Shown: piece by piece, positions 10,718 to 19,407 of the stretch
Layout: each line of letters starts with the position of its first letter
Position numbering within the stretch: the stretch's first letter is position 1
Assembly: GCF_000308495.1 (NCBI RefSeq)
Contig: NZ_BAFU01000061.1
Coordinates: 124,001-188,000 of the forward strand
DNA: 64,000 nt
Source: Nocardia brevicatena NBRC 12119
Lineage (GTDB): Bacteria; Actinomycetota; Actinomycetes; Mycobacteriales; Mycobacteriaceae
Direction of reading: 5' to 3'
The notes under the pieces: model-generated
The model's input: only the letters and a program-made list of their open reading frames with translations
The model's database searches: none
Told to the model about the DNA's origin: nothing
Translations under genes and position numbers: made by a program

Positions 10718-11554
10718 ATGAGGATCAACCGCGCGCTCCGGCTCGCCATCGGGGCGCTGGCCCTGAGCGTCGCCGCCGCCACCGCGGCCTGCGGTGGCGG
10801 GGATGACCGGTCCGCCTTGGACCACGCCCAGGACGGCAGGCTCACCATCGGTATCAAATTCGATCAGCCCGGTCTCGGACAACGCAATACCAACGGCTCC
10901 TTCAGCGGCTTCGATGTCGAGGTCGCCAAGTACGTGGCGGCCAAGCTCGGCGTGCAGCCGGACGGTATCACCTTCAAGGAGGCCCCGTCGGCACAACGCG
11001 AATCGCTGATCGAGAACGGTCAGGTCGATTTCGTCGTCGCCACCTATTCGATCAACGATCAGCGCAAAGAGAAGGTCGACTTCGCCGGCCCCTACTATGT
11101 CGCGGGCCAGAAGCTGCTGGTGCGAGCGGAAAACACCGATATCACCGGACCGAACACCCTCGCCGGCAAGACCATCTGCTCGGTGAAGGGCTCCACTCCG
11201 GCGCAGCGGATCGAGAAGGAGTTCCCCGACACCCAACTGCAGGCCTACGACACCTATTCGCTGTGCCTGGAAGGCCTCAACAGCGGCGCGGTCGACGCGG
11301 TGACCACCGATGACATCATCCTCGCCGGGTACGCCTCCCAGTCACCGGGCAAGTACAAGGTGGTCGGTGACCGTTTCTCCACCGAGAACTACGGGATCGG
11401 CCTGATGAAAGGCGATCGGGATAGCCGCGACCGCATCAACGACGCGATCGAGGAAATGATCGACGAAGGCGCCTGGGAGAAGGCATTCCAGGAGTCGGTC
11501 GGCCGGGCCGCGGACTACCCCACCCCGCCGGCGCCGAAGGTGGACCGGTACTGA
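10718..11554 (+). CDS. gluB: Glutamate-binding lipoprotein of ABC transporter
   Basis: A 278-residue family 3 extracellular solute-binding protein. The signal peptide ends in a lipobox-like SVAAATAAC followed by GGGDD, so it should be lipid-anchored on the outer face of the membrane. Family landmarks are GFDVEVAKYVAAKLGV, ERESLIENGQVDF-type sequence (here QRESLIENGQVDFVVATYS) and YYVAGQKLLV. The ATG at 10718 has an AGGGAAGGAA upstream. It is the second gene of gluABCD. Preference for glutamate is inferred from operon similarity, not from binding residues. Confidence 0.9.
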   Translation: MRINRALRLAIGALALSVAAATAACGGGDDRSALDHAQDGRLTIGIKFDQPGLGQRNTNGSFSGFDVEVAKYVAAKLGVQPDGITFKEAPSAQRESLIENGQVDFVVATYSINDQRKEKVDFAGPYYVAGQKLLVRAENTDITGPNTLAGKTICSVKGSTPAQRIEKEFPDTQLQAYDTYSLCLEGLNSGAVDAVTTDDIILAGYASQSPGKYKVVGDRFSTENYGIGLMKGDRDSRDRINDAIEEMIDEGAWEKAFQESVGRAADYPTPPAPKVDRY

Positions 11555-11642
11555 TCCCACGCACCGGGTGGTGACCGTGCCGTGCGGTCACCACCCGGAT
11601 CGGAGTACCGGCCACCACACAGAACGGAGGCGTGCGCCCACC

Positions 11643-12323
11643 GTGTTCGATTTGATCTCCGAGTACGACACCCAGCTGCGCGAGGCGTTCTGGGTGACCA
11701 TCCAACTGACCGTGCTGTCGGCGATCGGCGCCCTGGTGATCGGCACCGTCGTCGCCGGTATGCGAGTGTCCCCCGTGCCGGTGGCACGCTGGGTGGGCGC
11801 CACCTATGTCGCGGTGTTCCGCAATACCCCGCTCACTCTCATCCTGGTGTTCTGTTCACTGGGCCTGTATTCCACCCTGCGCCTGAACCTGGCGGCAGAA
11901 GGCCCGAACTCGCTGGCGGACAACAACTTCCGTTGGGCCACGGTGGGGCTGAGCGTCTACACGGCGGCGTTCGTGTGCGAATCGCTGCGGGCGGGCATCA
12001 ATACCGTGCCCCTGGGACAGTCCGAGGCCGGGCGTTCCCTGGGGTTGGGTTTCCTCCAGAATCTGCGGCTGATCGTGCTGCCGCAGGCATTCCGGGCAGT
12101 GATCGCACCGCTGGGCAGCGTACTCATCGCGTTGACGAAGAACTCCACCGTCGCCTCGGCGATCGGCGTCGTCGAGGCGTCGTTCCTGATGAACGAAATG
12201 CTCGAGAACGAGGCCGCGCTGCTGCTCATCGGCGCCATCTTCGCGCTCGGCTTCGTGGTACTGACGCTGCCGACCGGTCTGCTGTTCGGATATATCGCCA
12301 AACGGTTCGAGGTGGCCCGGTGA
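11643..12323 (+). CDS. gluC: Glutamate ABC transporter, permease subunit 1
   Basis: A 226-residue inner-membrane permease of the HisM/GlnP class with about five hydrophobic segments. The ABC-coupling EAA loop is SEAGRSLGLGFLQNLRLIVL. I chose the GTG at 11643 (VFDLISEYD) with GGAGG twelve bases upstream; this spacing is a little long, but upstream codons show no family likeness. The last codons overlap the gluD start (GTGA). It pairs with GluD to form the membrane channel for GluB-delivered substrate. Confidence 0.9.
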   Translation: MFDLISEYDTQLREAFWVTIQLTVLSAIGALVIGTVVAGMRVSPVPVARWVGATYVAVFRNTPLTLILVFCSLGLYSTLRLNLAAEGPNSLADNNFRWATVGLSVYTAAFVCESLRAGINTVPLGQSEAGRSLGLGFLQNLRLIVLPQAFRAVIAPLGSVLIALTKNSTVASAIGVVEASFLMNEMLENEAALLLIGAIFALGFVVLTLPTGLLFGYIAKRFEVAR

Positions 12324-13228
12324 GCGGCAAGGCCTCGGTTCTCTACGACGCGCCGGGGCCGATCGCCCGGGTGCGCAATATCGTCTACTCGCTGATCGTC
12401 ATCGCGGTGGTCGCGGCCGCGGCCTGGTACATCGTGCGCGGATTCTCCGACCAGGGACAGTTCACCCGCGCCAAATGGGAGCCCTTCCTCGATGGCGACG
12501 TCTGGACGACCTATCTGCTGCCGGGTCTGCGCGGCACCATCGTGGCGGCGGCGCTGTCCATTGTGCTGGCAATGGTGCTCGGCACGGTCTTCGGTATCGC
12601 GCGTCTGTCGGATCATCGGTGGGTACGGTTGCTCGCCGGGACGATCGTGGAGATAGCCCGAGCCATTCCCGTACTGATCCTGATGTTCTTCCTGTTCGCG
12701 CTGTATTCCGAATACGACGTGTTCCGATCGGAGTATCTGGCGTTGGGCGCGGTGGTGACCGCGCTGACGATCTACAACGGCTCGGTGATCGCGGAAATCG
12801 TACGGGCCGGGATACTGGCGCTGCCCAAAGGGCAGACCGAGGCCGCGGCCGCGCTGGGTATGCGTAAGAGCCGGCTCATGCGGCTGATTCTGCTGCCGCA
12901 GGCGGTCACCGCCATGCTTCCGGCCCTCATCTCGCAGATGGTGGTCGCGCTGAAGGACTCGGCGCTCGGCTATGTGATCACCTACGAGGAGGTGGTCCGC
13001 AATGCCCTGCAGTTGGGCGGCCTCGGTGTGGGCGGTGAACCCAATGTCATTCCCGCGCTGATGGTCGCCGCCGTCATCATGATCACCCTGAACGTCACCC
13101 TGTCCGGCATCGCCACCCGGGTGGAGCGCCGGCTGCGGACCGGGCGTCGCAAGGGCACCGGTGTGGTGGCCGCGGACTCGGTGATCACCGACGCAGCTCC
13201 CGGGGTGGATATCGTCCTCGAGTCCTGA
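12320..13228 (+). CDS. gluD: Glutamate ABC transporter, permease subunit 2
   Basis: A 302-residue second permease. It has an N-terminal membrane segment (VYSLIVIAVVAAAAWYIV) and then the transporter domain, with the EAA loop TEAAAALGMRKSRLMRLILL. The GTG start overlaps the gluC stop, so the two are translationally coupled. A ~40-residue charged C-terminal tail follows the last helix. The gene ends 24 bases from the convergent recX stop, with no obvious terminator hairpin in between. Confidence 0.9.
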   Translation: MSGKASVLYDAPGPIARVRNIVYSLIVIAVVAAAAWYIVRGFSDQGQFTRAKWEPFLDGDVWTTYLLPGLRGTIVAAALSIVLAMVLGTVFGIARLSDHRWVRLLAGTIVEIARAIPVLILMFFLFALYSEYDVFRSEYLALGAVVTALTIYNGSVIAEIVRAGILALPKGQTEAAAALGMRKSRLMRLILLPQAVTAMLPALISQMVVALKDSALGYVITYEEVVRNALQLGGLGVGGEPNVIPALMVAAVIMITLNVTLSGIATRVERRLRTGRRKGTGVVAADSVITDAAPGVDIVLES

Positions 13229-13252
13229 GGCCCGACCCGCGATACGAGACGT

Positions 13253-13927
13253 TCAATCGAGCGGGGGGCCGGCCTCCGGGACGGAGTCGTCGAAACCGGT
13301 GGCGGCGAGCTCGGCCGTGACGACCGCGTAGGCCACCGACTGTCCGTAGCCGCGGCGGGCGAGCATGCCGACCAGGCGACGTATCTTCTTGTCCCGGTCC
13401 AGCCCCGGCGCCATGGTGCGTAGTTTGCGGCGGACCAGTTCAGCGGCCCGGCTCTGTTCGTCCTCGGCGGTGACGGTGTCGAGGGCGGGGACCACATCGT
13501 CCGCGGATACGCCCTTGCGCCGCAGCTCGTGGGCGAGCGCCTGACGCCCTCGGCCGGAATGGGCGTGCCGGGAGCGCACCCACTGCCGGGCGAACGCCGC
13601 GTCGTCGACAAGCCCCACCTCGCCGAGCCGGTCGAGAGCCTGCTGGCTCACCTCGGCCGCGAACCCCTTGTCCGTCAAACGCCGCGCCAGTTCGGCGCGA
13701 CTGCGGGCGCGGACGGCAAGCAACCGCAGACAGACCTCCTTGGCCTGTTCGACGGTCCCGCCCCCGGGCTCGGTCGGCGAAGGAACCCCGGCCGGACGGG
13801 CCCGCTGCGGATCGGGCTCGTCCGGCCGGGAGTCGGTGGCGGTGCTCGCCAGGATTTCCGCCGTCCGACGCCGCAACTCGGCCACGGCATCGGACCGGGC
13901 GGGCCGAGGTACCGGCCGCTCGTTCAC
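13253..13927 (-). CDS. recX: RecA regulatory protein RecX
   Basis: A 224-residue RecX, which binds RecA filaments and inhibits recombinase and ATPase activity. Residues 1-55 are a non-conserved extension. The RecX repeats begin with CLRLLAVRARSRAELARRL and include LVDDAAFARQWVRSR and RRKGVSADDVVPAL. The GTG start is 4 bases after the recA stop, so it is certain to be cotranscribed with recA and therefore SOS-controlled from the LexA box at 15062. Confidence 0.92.
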   Translation of the reverse strand: MNERPVPRPARSDAVAELRRRTAEILASTATDSRPDEPDPQRARPAGVPSPTEPGGGTVEQAKEVCLRLLAVRARSRAELARRLTDKGFAAEVSQQALDRLGEVGLVDDAAFARQWVRSRHAHSGRGRQALAHELRRKGVSADDVVPALDTVTAEDEQSRAAELVRRKLRTMAPGLDRDKKIRRLVGMLARRGYGQSVAYAVVTAELAATGFDDSVPEAGPPLD

Positions 13928-13931
13928 CGGA

Positions 13932-14969
13932 TCAGAAATCGGCGGGAACCTCGTCCGTCGCGGTCACATCGGCGCCGATGCCCAGCTTCTCCTTGATCTT
14001 CTTCTCGATCTCGTCGCGGACGTCGACATTCTCCAGCAGGAACTTGCGGGCATTCTCCTTACCCTGCCCCAGCTGGTCGCCCTCGTAGGTGTACCAGGAG
14101 CCGGATTTCCGAATGAAGCCGTGCTCGACACCCATATCGATGAGCGAGCCCTCCTTGGAGATGCCGTGACCGTAGAGGATATCGAACTCGGCCTGCTTGA
14201 ACGGCGGGCTGACCTTGTTCTTCACCACCTTCACCCGGGTACGGTTGCCCACCGCGTCGCTGCCGTCCTTCAGTGTCTCGATACGCCGCACATCGAGCCG
14301 GACGGACGCGTAGAACTTCAGCGCCTTACCGCCGGTGGTCGTCTCGGGAGACCCGAACATGACCCCGATCTTCTCGCGCAACTGGTTGATGAAGATGGCG
14401 GTGGTACCGGAATTGTTCAGCGCGCTGGTCATCTTGCGCAGGGCCTGACTCATCAGGCGGGCCTGCAGACCGACGTGGCTGTCGCCCATCTCGCCCTCGA
14501 TCTCGGCGCGAGGCACCAGGGCTGCGACAGAGTCGATGACGATGATGTCGATGGCGCCGGAGCGGACCAGCATATCCGCGATCTCCAGCGCCTGCTCGCC
14601 GGTATCAGGCTGGGAGACCAGCAGGGAGTCGGTGTCGACGCCGAGTTTGCGGGCGTAATCCGGGTCGAGAGCGTGCTCGGCATCGATGAAGGCGGCCACT
14701 CCGCCTGCGGCCTGGGCATTGGCCACCGCGTGCAATGCGACCGTCGTCTTACCGGAGGACTCCGGACCGTAGATCTCCACGACCCGGCCCCGTGGCAGAC
14801 CGCCGATGCCCAGCGCCACATCGAGCGCGATGGAACCGGTCGGAATGACCGAGACGGGCTGGCGGGCCTCCTCGCCCAGGCGCATCACCGCGCCCTTGCC
14901 GAAACTCTTCTCGACCTGGGCAAGCGCGAGTTCGAGCGCCTTGTCGCGGTCGTAGGCCTGTGGTGCCAT
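13932..14969 (-). CDS. recA: Recombinase RecA
   Basis: A 345-residue RecA that catalyses strand exchange and stimulates LexA cleavage. Walker A is [14 protein letters not shown], Walker B ends [15 protein letters not shown], and the L2 region and C-terminal acidic tail are normal. No intein interrupts it, unlike the M. tuberculosis gene. The ATG at 14969 follows AAAGGGGA at good spacing; the frame is open to 15023 but without a site. A perfect SOS box lies 92 bases upstream of the start. Confidence 0.98.
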   Translation of the reverse strand: MAPQAYDRDKALELALAQVEKSFGKGAVMRLGEEARQPVSVIPTGSIALDVALGIGGLPRGRVVEIYGPESSGKTTVALHAVANAQAAGGVAAFIDAEHALDPDYARKLGVDTDSLLVSQPDTGEQALEIADMLVRSGAIDIIVIDSVAALVPRAEIEGEMGDSHVGLQARLMSQALRKMTSALNNSGTTAIFINQLREKIGVMFGSPETTTGGKALKFYASVRLDVRRIETLKDGSDAVGNRTRVKVVKNKVSPPFKQAEFDILYGHGISKEGSLIDMGVEHGFIRKSGSWYTYEGDQLGQGKENARKFLLENVDVRDEIEKKIKEKLGIGADVTATDEVPADF

Positions 14970-15061
14970 GTCTGATCCCCTTTTCGCCGGGTGGTCCATC
15001 TCTGCTGTGGTTGGCGCCCACACTAGAGGGCGGCACCGACAAGTTCCGGGCCAAGCCTAAA

Positions 15062-15075
15062 CGAACAAGTGTTCG
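15062..15075. promoter_or_regulatory. LexA (SOS) box upstream of recA
   Basis: CGAACAAGTGTTCG is an exact match to the actinobacterial/Bacillus SOS palindrome CGAAC-N4-GTTCG. It lies 93 bases before the recA start, between recA and the DUF1348 gene. It should mediate LexA repression of recA-recX. Confidence 0.9.
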
Positions 15076-15099
15076 AGTCAAGCGACGCGCCGATGCCCG

Positions 15100-15549
15100 C
15101 TACCACTGCGGCAACACCGTCGTATCGGCGACGTCGCGCGCCCCGAAGATGCGACGCTGCGCGGCCTCGATCCGGACGTCGTCGATACTGGCCTCTCGCC
15201 GCGCCATCAGCCCATCGGGCGCGAACTCCCACTGCTCGTTGCCGTAGCTGCGCCACCACTGCCCCGCGGCATCGTGCCATTCGTACTGAAAACGCACGGC
15301 GATCCGACTGCCGGAGAATGCCCACAGCTCCTTGCGCAGGGCGTAGTCGAGTTCGACGGACCATTTCCGAGTGAGGAAGTCGATGATCGCGGCCCGGCCG
15401 GTGAAGAACTCGCCGCGATTGCGCCAGACCGAGTCGGGCGTATAGGCGGCGGCGACCAGTTCGGGATCACGGGTGTTCCAGGCGTTCTCCGCGGCACGTA
15501 CCTTGGCGGCCGCGGTATCGGCGTCGAACGGGGGTAGCGGCGGTCGCAT
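15100..15549 (-). CDS. DUF1348 (SnoaL/NTF2-like) family protein
   Basis: A 149-residue small alpha+beta barrel protein of the DUF1348 branch of the NTF2-like superfamily. Diagnostic stretches are [60 protein letters not shown] and [10 protein letters not shown]. No catalytic role can be read from sequence. Some members are annotated as nuclear transport factor 2-like or hydrolase-like proteins. It lies between the recA promoter and the remnant of a PNPOx-family gene, in a patch that interrupts the usual DUF3046-recA neighbourhood. Confidence 0.8.
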   Translation of the reverse strand: MRPPLPPFDADTAAAKVRAAENAWNTRDPELVAAAYTPDSVWRNRGEFFTGRAAIIDFLTRKWSVELDYALRKELWAFSGSRIAVRFQYEWHDAAGQWWRSYGNEQWEFAPDGLMARREASIDDVRIEAAQRRIFGARDVADTTVLPQW

Positions 15550-15588
15550 GGGAAACTCCTTGTCGGTTCGGAATACGAGGGCACGGGC

Positions 15589-15816
15589 TCAGGGATTGGC
15601 GGGGGACAGCTCCGGCGGCCCCCACCGCAGCGTGGTAGCGGCGGTCAGCTCGACCACCTGTTCAACGGTGAACTCCACACCGCCCTGCGCGCCCGCGCCG
15701 AACGATTCGGCCGTATAGGAGACGGTGGCCGAACCGGTCAGCTGTAGGCTGCCGCCGGTTGCCCAGTCGGGTATCAGCAGACCACATCGGGGCCGGACCA
15801 CGAGGTTGCCGAGGGT
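15589..15816 (-). pseudogene. C-terminal remnant of a PNPOx-family flavin-binding protein
   Basis: About 75 codons remain, beginning TLGNLVVRPRCGLLIPDWAT and ending VEFTVEQVVELTAATTLRWG plus a short tail. This matches the C-terminal half of pyridoxamine-5'-phosphate-oxidase-like FMN-binding proteins. The N-terminal half is missing: the frame runs straight into the right end of the TnpB element at 15818. Only about 95 bases separate the element's other end from the DUF3046 stop, too little to hold the lost part. The gene is therefore a truncated relic and not a simple insertional split. Confidence 0.65.
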
Positions 15817-15817
15817 C

Positions 15818-15960
15818 TTGACTGCTCCAGGCCCTGAAGGACCGGGATTCCTGCTTCATCGCCAGCCGCCCGAAAGGAGAACTCCTTTGAGGTCTTATGC
15901 CGACTCCACAGGCGTTTTACCTCTCTGCCAGCCCGGCAGCGAGGATGTTTTCGGCGGCGT
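15818..15960 (-). ncRNA. Predicted omega-RNA (guide scaffold) at the TnpB element right end
   Basis: In characterised TnpB elements the guide RNA overlaps the tnpB 3' end and terminates at the right end; the flanking host sequence acts as guide. Here the region after the tnpB stop contains the hairpin AAAGGAG-TT-CTCCTTT and the terminal TTCA-loop hairpin before TCAA. The first flanking bases, GACCCTCGGCAACCTCGTGG, would be the guide. The 5' limit is a guess. The core AACGCC(T)GTGGA...TAAGACC is shared with the two orphan relics at 23682 and 37391. Confidence 0.5.
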
Positions 15961-17026
15961 TGACGTCACGATCATGGACCGTGCCGCACCGGCACTGCCA
16001 CTGCCGAACGCCCAACGACAGGGCCTCGTGCAGCGTCCCACAGGCAGAGCACATCTTGCTGGAGGGGAACCATCGGTCCACCACCAGCAGCTCACGGCCG
16101 TACCAGTCGGCCTTGTATTCGAGCATGGTGCGCAACTGCCGCCAACTCGCGTCCGAGATCGCTCGGGCAAACGAGTGGTTGGTGACCATGTTGCCCACCG
16201 TGAGGTCCTCGATGGCGATCGCTTGGTTCTCGCGGATCAGTCTCGTGGACAGCTTGTGCAAGAAATCGGTGCGCAGGTCGGTGATCCGCGCATACACACG
16301 GGCCACCCTGAGCCGGGCCTTGGCCCGATTGTTCGACCCCTTCTGCTTGCGGGAAAGAACACGCTGGGCCTTCGCCAGTTTGCGCCGGTCGCGGCGCTCG
16401 TGGCGGGGGTTGGTGACCTTCTCGCCGGTCGACAGGGTGGCAAGGGCGCTCAGGCCGACGTCGACACCGACCACGGCCTCGGTCTCGGTCACAGGGGGGA
16501 TCGTTTCCTCGACGAGCAGGGACACGAACCAGCGACCGGCCGCATCACGGGACACGGTGACCGTCGACGGTTCGGCCCCGTCGGGCAAGGGGCGAGACCA
16601 GCGGATATCCAGCGGCTCGGACATCTTCGCCAACGTCGGTCTGCCATCGCGCCAGGAGAATCCGGAGCGCGTGTACTCGGCGCTCGCGCGAGATTTCTTG
16701 CGCGACTTGAATTTCGGGTAGCGGGCACGCTTGGCGAAGAAGTTGGAGAACGCAGCCTGCTGATGTCGAAGTGTCTGTTGAAGGGGGACACTCGACACCT
16801 CGCGCAGAAATGCCAGGTCGTCAGCCTTCTTCCAGGCGGTCAGCGCGGCCGACACCTGCACGTAGGTGGTCTTGCGCTGCTCGGTGATGTACGCCTTTGT
16901 GCGTTCATCCAAGGCCTTGTTCCACACCAGGCGAACACATCCGAACGTGCGGTTCAGTTCCGCCGCCTGTTCGAGGGTCGGATAGCAGCGGAACTTGTAC
17001 GCCCGCTTCACCACCTTACCTACCAC
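15917..17026 (-). CDS. tnpB: TnpB RNA-guided nuclease (OrfB) of IS200/IS605 type
   Basis: A 369-residue TnpB, the ancestor-type relative of Cas12. The N-terminus AYKFRCYPTLEQAAELNRTF and the WNKALDERT region form the wedge/REC part. The RuvC residues are all present: D in VVGVDVGLSALATLSTG, E in IAIEDLTVGNM, D in VHDRDVNAAENIL. The zinc ribbon is CSACG...CRCG. Length and active site look intact. The annotated start is the GTG at 17026; internal GTGs at 17014 or 17011 are closer to the conserved KRAYKFR. Its guide (omega) RNA should come from the 3' end of the gene and the right end. Confidence 0.92.
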   Translation of the reverse strand: MVGKVVKRAYKFRCYPTLEQAAELNRTFGCVRLVWNKALDERTKAYITEQRKTTYVQVSAALTAWKKADDLAFLREVSSVPLQQTLRHQQAAFSNFFAKRARYPKFKSRKKSRASAEYTRSGFSWRDGRPTLAKMSEPLDIRWSRPLPDGAEPSTVTVSRDAAGRWFVSLLVEETIPPVTETEAVVGVDVGLSALATLSTGEKVTNPRHERRDRRKLAKAQRVLSRKQKGSNNRAKARLRVARVYARITDLRTDFLHKLSTRLIRENQAIAIEDLTVGNMVTNHSFARAISDASWRQLRTMLEYKADWYGRELLVVDRWFPSSKMCSACGTLHEALSLGVRQWQCRCGTVHDRDVNAAENILAAGLAER

Positions 17027-17146
17027 GGCTCACACAATATCATTGCGATATGTAAGGAGGGAGGATGGCGTTTGTTCCTGGCCGTGAACAGCCGGGTCTC
17101 CACGCCAAACGTCCGATGAGATACCGGCCACGGCGGCGGCCGACGT

Positions 17147-17341
17147 TCACCACCGCGAACGCGGAACGTCGAATTCGGCGCACAACGCGCGCCAGACATC
17201 GCGGGGATCCGCCCCCGCCTCGATCGCCGCGGCGCCCGTTCTGCCGCCGAGCGACTGGATGACATGATCGGTGAGCAGGGCGTCGCCTCGGGCGACCCCG
17301 AACTCGGTGTGCAACAGCTCCTGGAATTCGGTCAAGCGCAC
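17147..17341 (-). CDS. DUF3046 family protein
   Basis: A 64-residue protein starting VRLTEFQELLHTEFGV and containing LLTDHVIQSLGGRTGAAAIE and DPRDVWRALCAEFDVP, which is the full DUF3046 domain. The family is a small actinobacterial protein usually encoded just upstream of recA (Rv2738c in M. tuberculosis). Here a TnpB element and two other genes have been inserted between it and recA. The GTG at 17341 was chosen because it gives the exact family length; the longer open frame upstream has unrelated composition. Function unknown. Confidence 0.85.
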   Translation of the reverse strand: MRLTEFQELLHTEFGVARGDALLTDHVIQSLGGRTGAAAIEAGADPRDVWRALCAEFDVPRSRW

Positions 17342-17435
17342 CGTGTCACGATACCCGCCCCGCTCACGCCCGCCCGGACGTACCGCCCGGCGGGGACGGA
17401 AGGACCGCGTGACCGAAACGGACCCTGGGCCGGCC

Positions 17436-18599
17436 TCAGTGCGTGCGAACCGTCCCACGGACCCGGTGGCAGATCCCGACGGGATCGGCGACCTCCCGCG
17501 CCCCCGCGGCCGCCTGCCGCGCCGCCTCGGTGAACCCCGGCTCCGCCACCACCCGCAGCACTGCGGCGCGCAGGGCCGCCGCCTCGAGTGGTCGCACGAG
17601 CAGCGAGCTTCCCTGCCGCACCGCACGGTTGGCCAGTTCCCACTGGTCGCCGCCACCGGGCACGGTCACCACCGGGACACCCGCCGACAGGGCCTTCGCC
17701 AGCAGCCCGTGGCCACCACCGCCGACGACCGCGCGGGCGTGGTGGAGCAACTCGTCCTGCCGGCCCAGGCCGGCCGTCGCCCACGGCGGCAGATCGGCAG
17801 GCGGCTCGTCCAACATGGAGATCACCACCCGCACCCCGGCCCCGTCGAGTGCCGTCAGCACCGTGTCCACCATTCCACGCACCCCGGTGTCCGCGGTGGA
17901 CGGCGCCACCATGACCAGCGGCCCGTCCCCGGGCGGCGGTTCCAGGACGCGGTCGGTGGGCTCCCAGAACAGCGGTCCCACCACACGCGCCTCCCCCGGC
18001 CAGTCCGGGCGCGGGAGCTCCAGGGCAGGCAGTGTGGCGACCAAACGGGCCGCCGGACCGGGATCCGCCGCGGGCAACCCCACGCTCTGCCTGGCCCGTT
18101 CACGTTGCCGGGCACCCCCGCGGATGGCACGGGCGGTGAAGGCCCGCAGTACCCCGTCGCGTAACCGGCCGCGCAGCCCGGTCCCCGGCGCGAGACCACT
18201 TCCGATGGGCGGCAGCCCCTTCGACGGCAGATACAGCGGATGCGGCGACAATTCCACCCAGGGCACGCCCAGCCGTTCGGCCGCCATCCCCCCACCCGCG
18301 GTGAGTACATCCGAGACCACCAGTTCCGGCAGCATGGCACTCAACTCGGGCAGAATCTCGGTAGAGATATGAGCGGCGCGTTCGTGAATGCGCTGCCCGG
18401 CGTCGGCATCGTCATCGACCGCACGGGGCGCCAGACCCTTGAGGCGGCGCACCCCGATACCGGCCGCGCGGGCGGCGTCGAACCAGCGGGGTCCGGTGAA
18501 CAGTACGGGCTCATCCCCCGCCGCCAGCAGGCGCAGGCACAACGCGATAGCGGGAAACGCATGGCCCGGGTCAGGACCGGCGACAACGGCTACTCGCAT
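17436..18599 (-). CDS. Glycosyltransferase of the MGT/UGT (GT1-like) family
   Basis: A 387-residue GT-B-fold glycosyltransferase. The N-terminal MRVAVVAGPDPGHAFPAIAL is the acceptor Rossmann domain. The C-terminal ARAVVGGGGHGLLAKALSAG and VPVVTVPGGGDQWELANRAV form the nucleotide-sugar binding block typical of MGT enzymes. It corresponds to Rv2739c in the syntenic mycobacterial block. Donor and acceptor are unknown; cytosolic or membrane-associated modification of a lipid or natural product is the family norm. The ATG at 18599 precedes the conserved start; 10 extra upstream codons are open but unlikely. Confidence 0.85.
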   Translation of the reverse strand: MRVAVVAGPDPGHAFPAIALCLRLLAAGDEPVLFTGPRWFDAARAAGIGVRRLKGLAPRAVDDDADAGQRIHERAAHISTEILPELSAMLPELVVSDVLTAGGGMAAERLGVPWVELSPHPLYLPSKGLPPIGSGLAPGTGLRGRLRDGVLRAFTARAIRGGARQRERARQSVGLPAADPGPAARLVATLPALELPRPDWPGEARVVGPLFWEPTDRVLEPPPGDGPLVMVAPSTADTGVRGMVDTVLTALDGAGVRVVISMLDEPPADLPPWATAGLGRQDELLHHARAVVGGGGHGLLAKALSAGVPVVTVPGGGDQWELANRAVRQGSSLLVRPLEAAALRAAVLRVVAEPGFTEAARQAAAGAREVADPVGICHRVRGTVRTH

Positions 18600-18629
18600 T
18601 CGCCCAGCCTGCCACACTCGTCCCGGCAC

Positions 18630-19340
18630 TCAGCCGCGGAACCGGAACAGCTCGAACCCCACCGCGCGTTCGGCGGGAAATCCGTCCTTGGGGGCGGTGG
18701 TCATCTCCACCACGGCACGCGCCTGTTCGGCCGCCGGCCGCGGACTCAACGCCTCCAGATAGCGGCGGTGTTCGGCCAGGGACGCCTCGGCCGGTCCGAT
18801 GGTGTCGGTGACATCCACCGCGTGCGTGGCCGTCGGGCCCACCACCGCCGCCCATCGCGCGGTCCATGGCGGCAGATCGGCTATCTCCGGGAAGATCCAC
18901 TCATTGCCGGCATCCGATACCGCGTCCAGGCCCGCGCGGCCGACCGCCCGGTGATCGGCGCTGTTGACGAATCCGCTCGCCCACGCGGTACCGAAATAGG
19001 ACAGCACCACCATCTCCGGGCGATGCCGGCGGATGGCCGCGGCCAGATCACGGCGCAATGCCAGGCTTTCCTCCACCCGCCCGTCGGGGTAGCCGAGGAA
19101 TTCCACCTCGGCGACACCGACGACCGCGGCCGCGGCGATTTCCTCGGCCTCCCGCAGCGGGCCGGCATCGGCGGGTGCCATACCCGCGATACCGGCCTCA
19201 CCCGAGGTCACCAACACATAGCGGATGTCCTTGCCCTGGCGCGTCCAGTGGGCGACGGCCGCGGCCGCGCCGTACTCGATATCGTCGGGGTGCGCGACGA
19301 TCACCAGACCACGCCACCAGTCCTCGGGTAGCTGCTCCAT
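18630..19340 (-). CDS. PIG-L family N-acetylglucosaminyl deacetylase-like protein
   Basis: A 236-residue zinc-dependent deacetylase of the LmbE/PIG-L family (relatives include MshB and Mca of mycothiol metabolism). The metal motif AHPDD occurs in GLVIVAHPDDIEYGAAA near residue 17, and the second metal His in NSADHRAVGRAG near 135. Its best fit is the general PIG-L group and not MshB itself, because the length is shorter. The ATG at 19340 is used; GTG at 19355 is an alternative. It is 30 bases upstream of the glycosyltransferase gene and probably cotranscribed, which suggests joint action on a glycoconjugate (inference). Confidence 0.82.
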   Translation of the reverse strand: MEQLPEDWWRGLVIVAHPDDIEYGAAAAVAHWTRQGKDIRYVLVTSGEAGIAGMAPADAGPLREAEEIAAAAVVGVAEVEFLGYPDGRVEESLALRRDLAAAIRRHRPEMVVLSYFGTAWASGFVNSADHRAVGRAGLDAVSDAGNEWIFPEIADLPPWTARWAAVVGPTATHAVDVTDTIGPAEASLAEHRRYLEALSPRPAAEQARAVVEMTTAPKDGFPAERAVGFELFRFRG

Positions 19341-19407
19341 ATCGCCATTCAACACAGGGCCCCGAGCGATTACGTCTTTTCGCCACCCGTTTCGGGACGC
19401 GGGGCGG

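Larger units (their letters stand above)
15818..17051 (-). mobile_element. TnpB-only IS200/IS605-type insertion element
   Basis: A single-gene element read on the minus strand. Its left end, just outside tnpB, is the hairpin ATATC-GCAAT-GATAT (17037-17051), preceded by the target tetranucleotide TTAC (17052-17055). Its right end carries a hairpin with stem GGTCC/GGGCC around TTCA and stops at TCAA (15818-15821). TTAC and TCAA are the cleavage-site sequences known from IS608. No tnpA transposase is present, so movement would need one in trans. The right end abuts the PNPOx remnant. Confidence 0.75.

Noticed and set aside
13229-13252. Terminator between gluD and recX
   Set aside because: The 24-base convergent gap contains no stem of more than a few pairs.
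13932-14969. Intein in recA, as in M. tuberculosis
   Set aside because: The reading frame is continuous at normal RecA length with no insertion.
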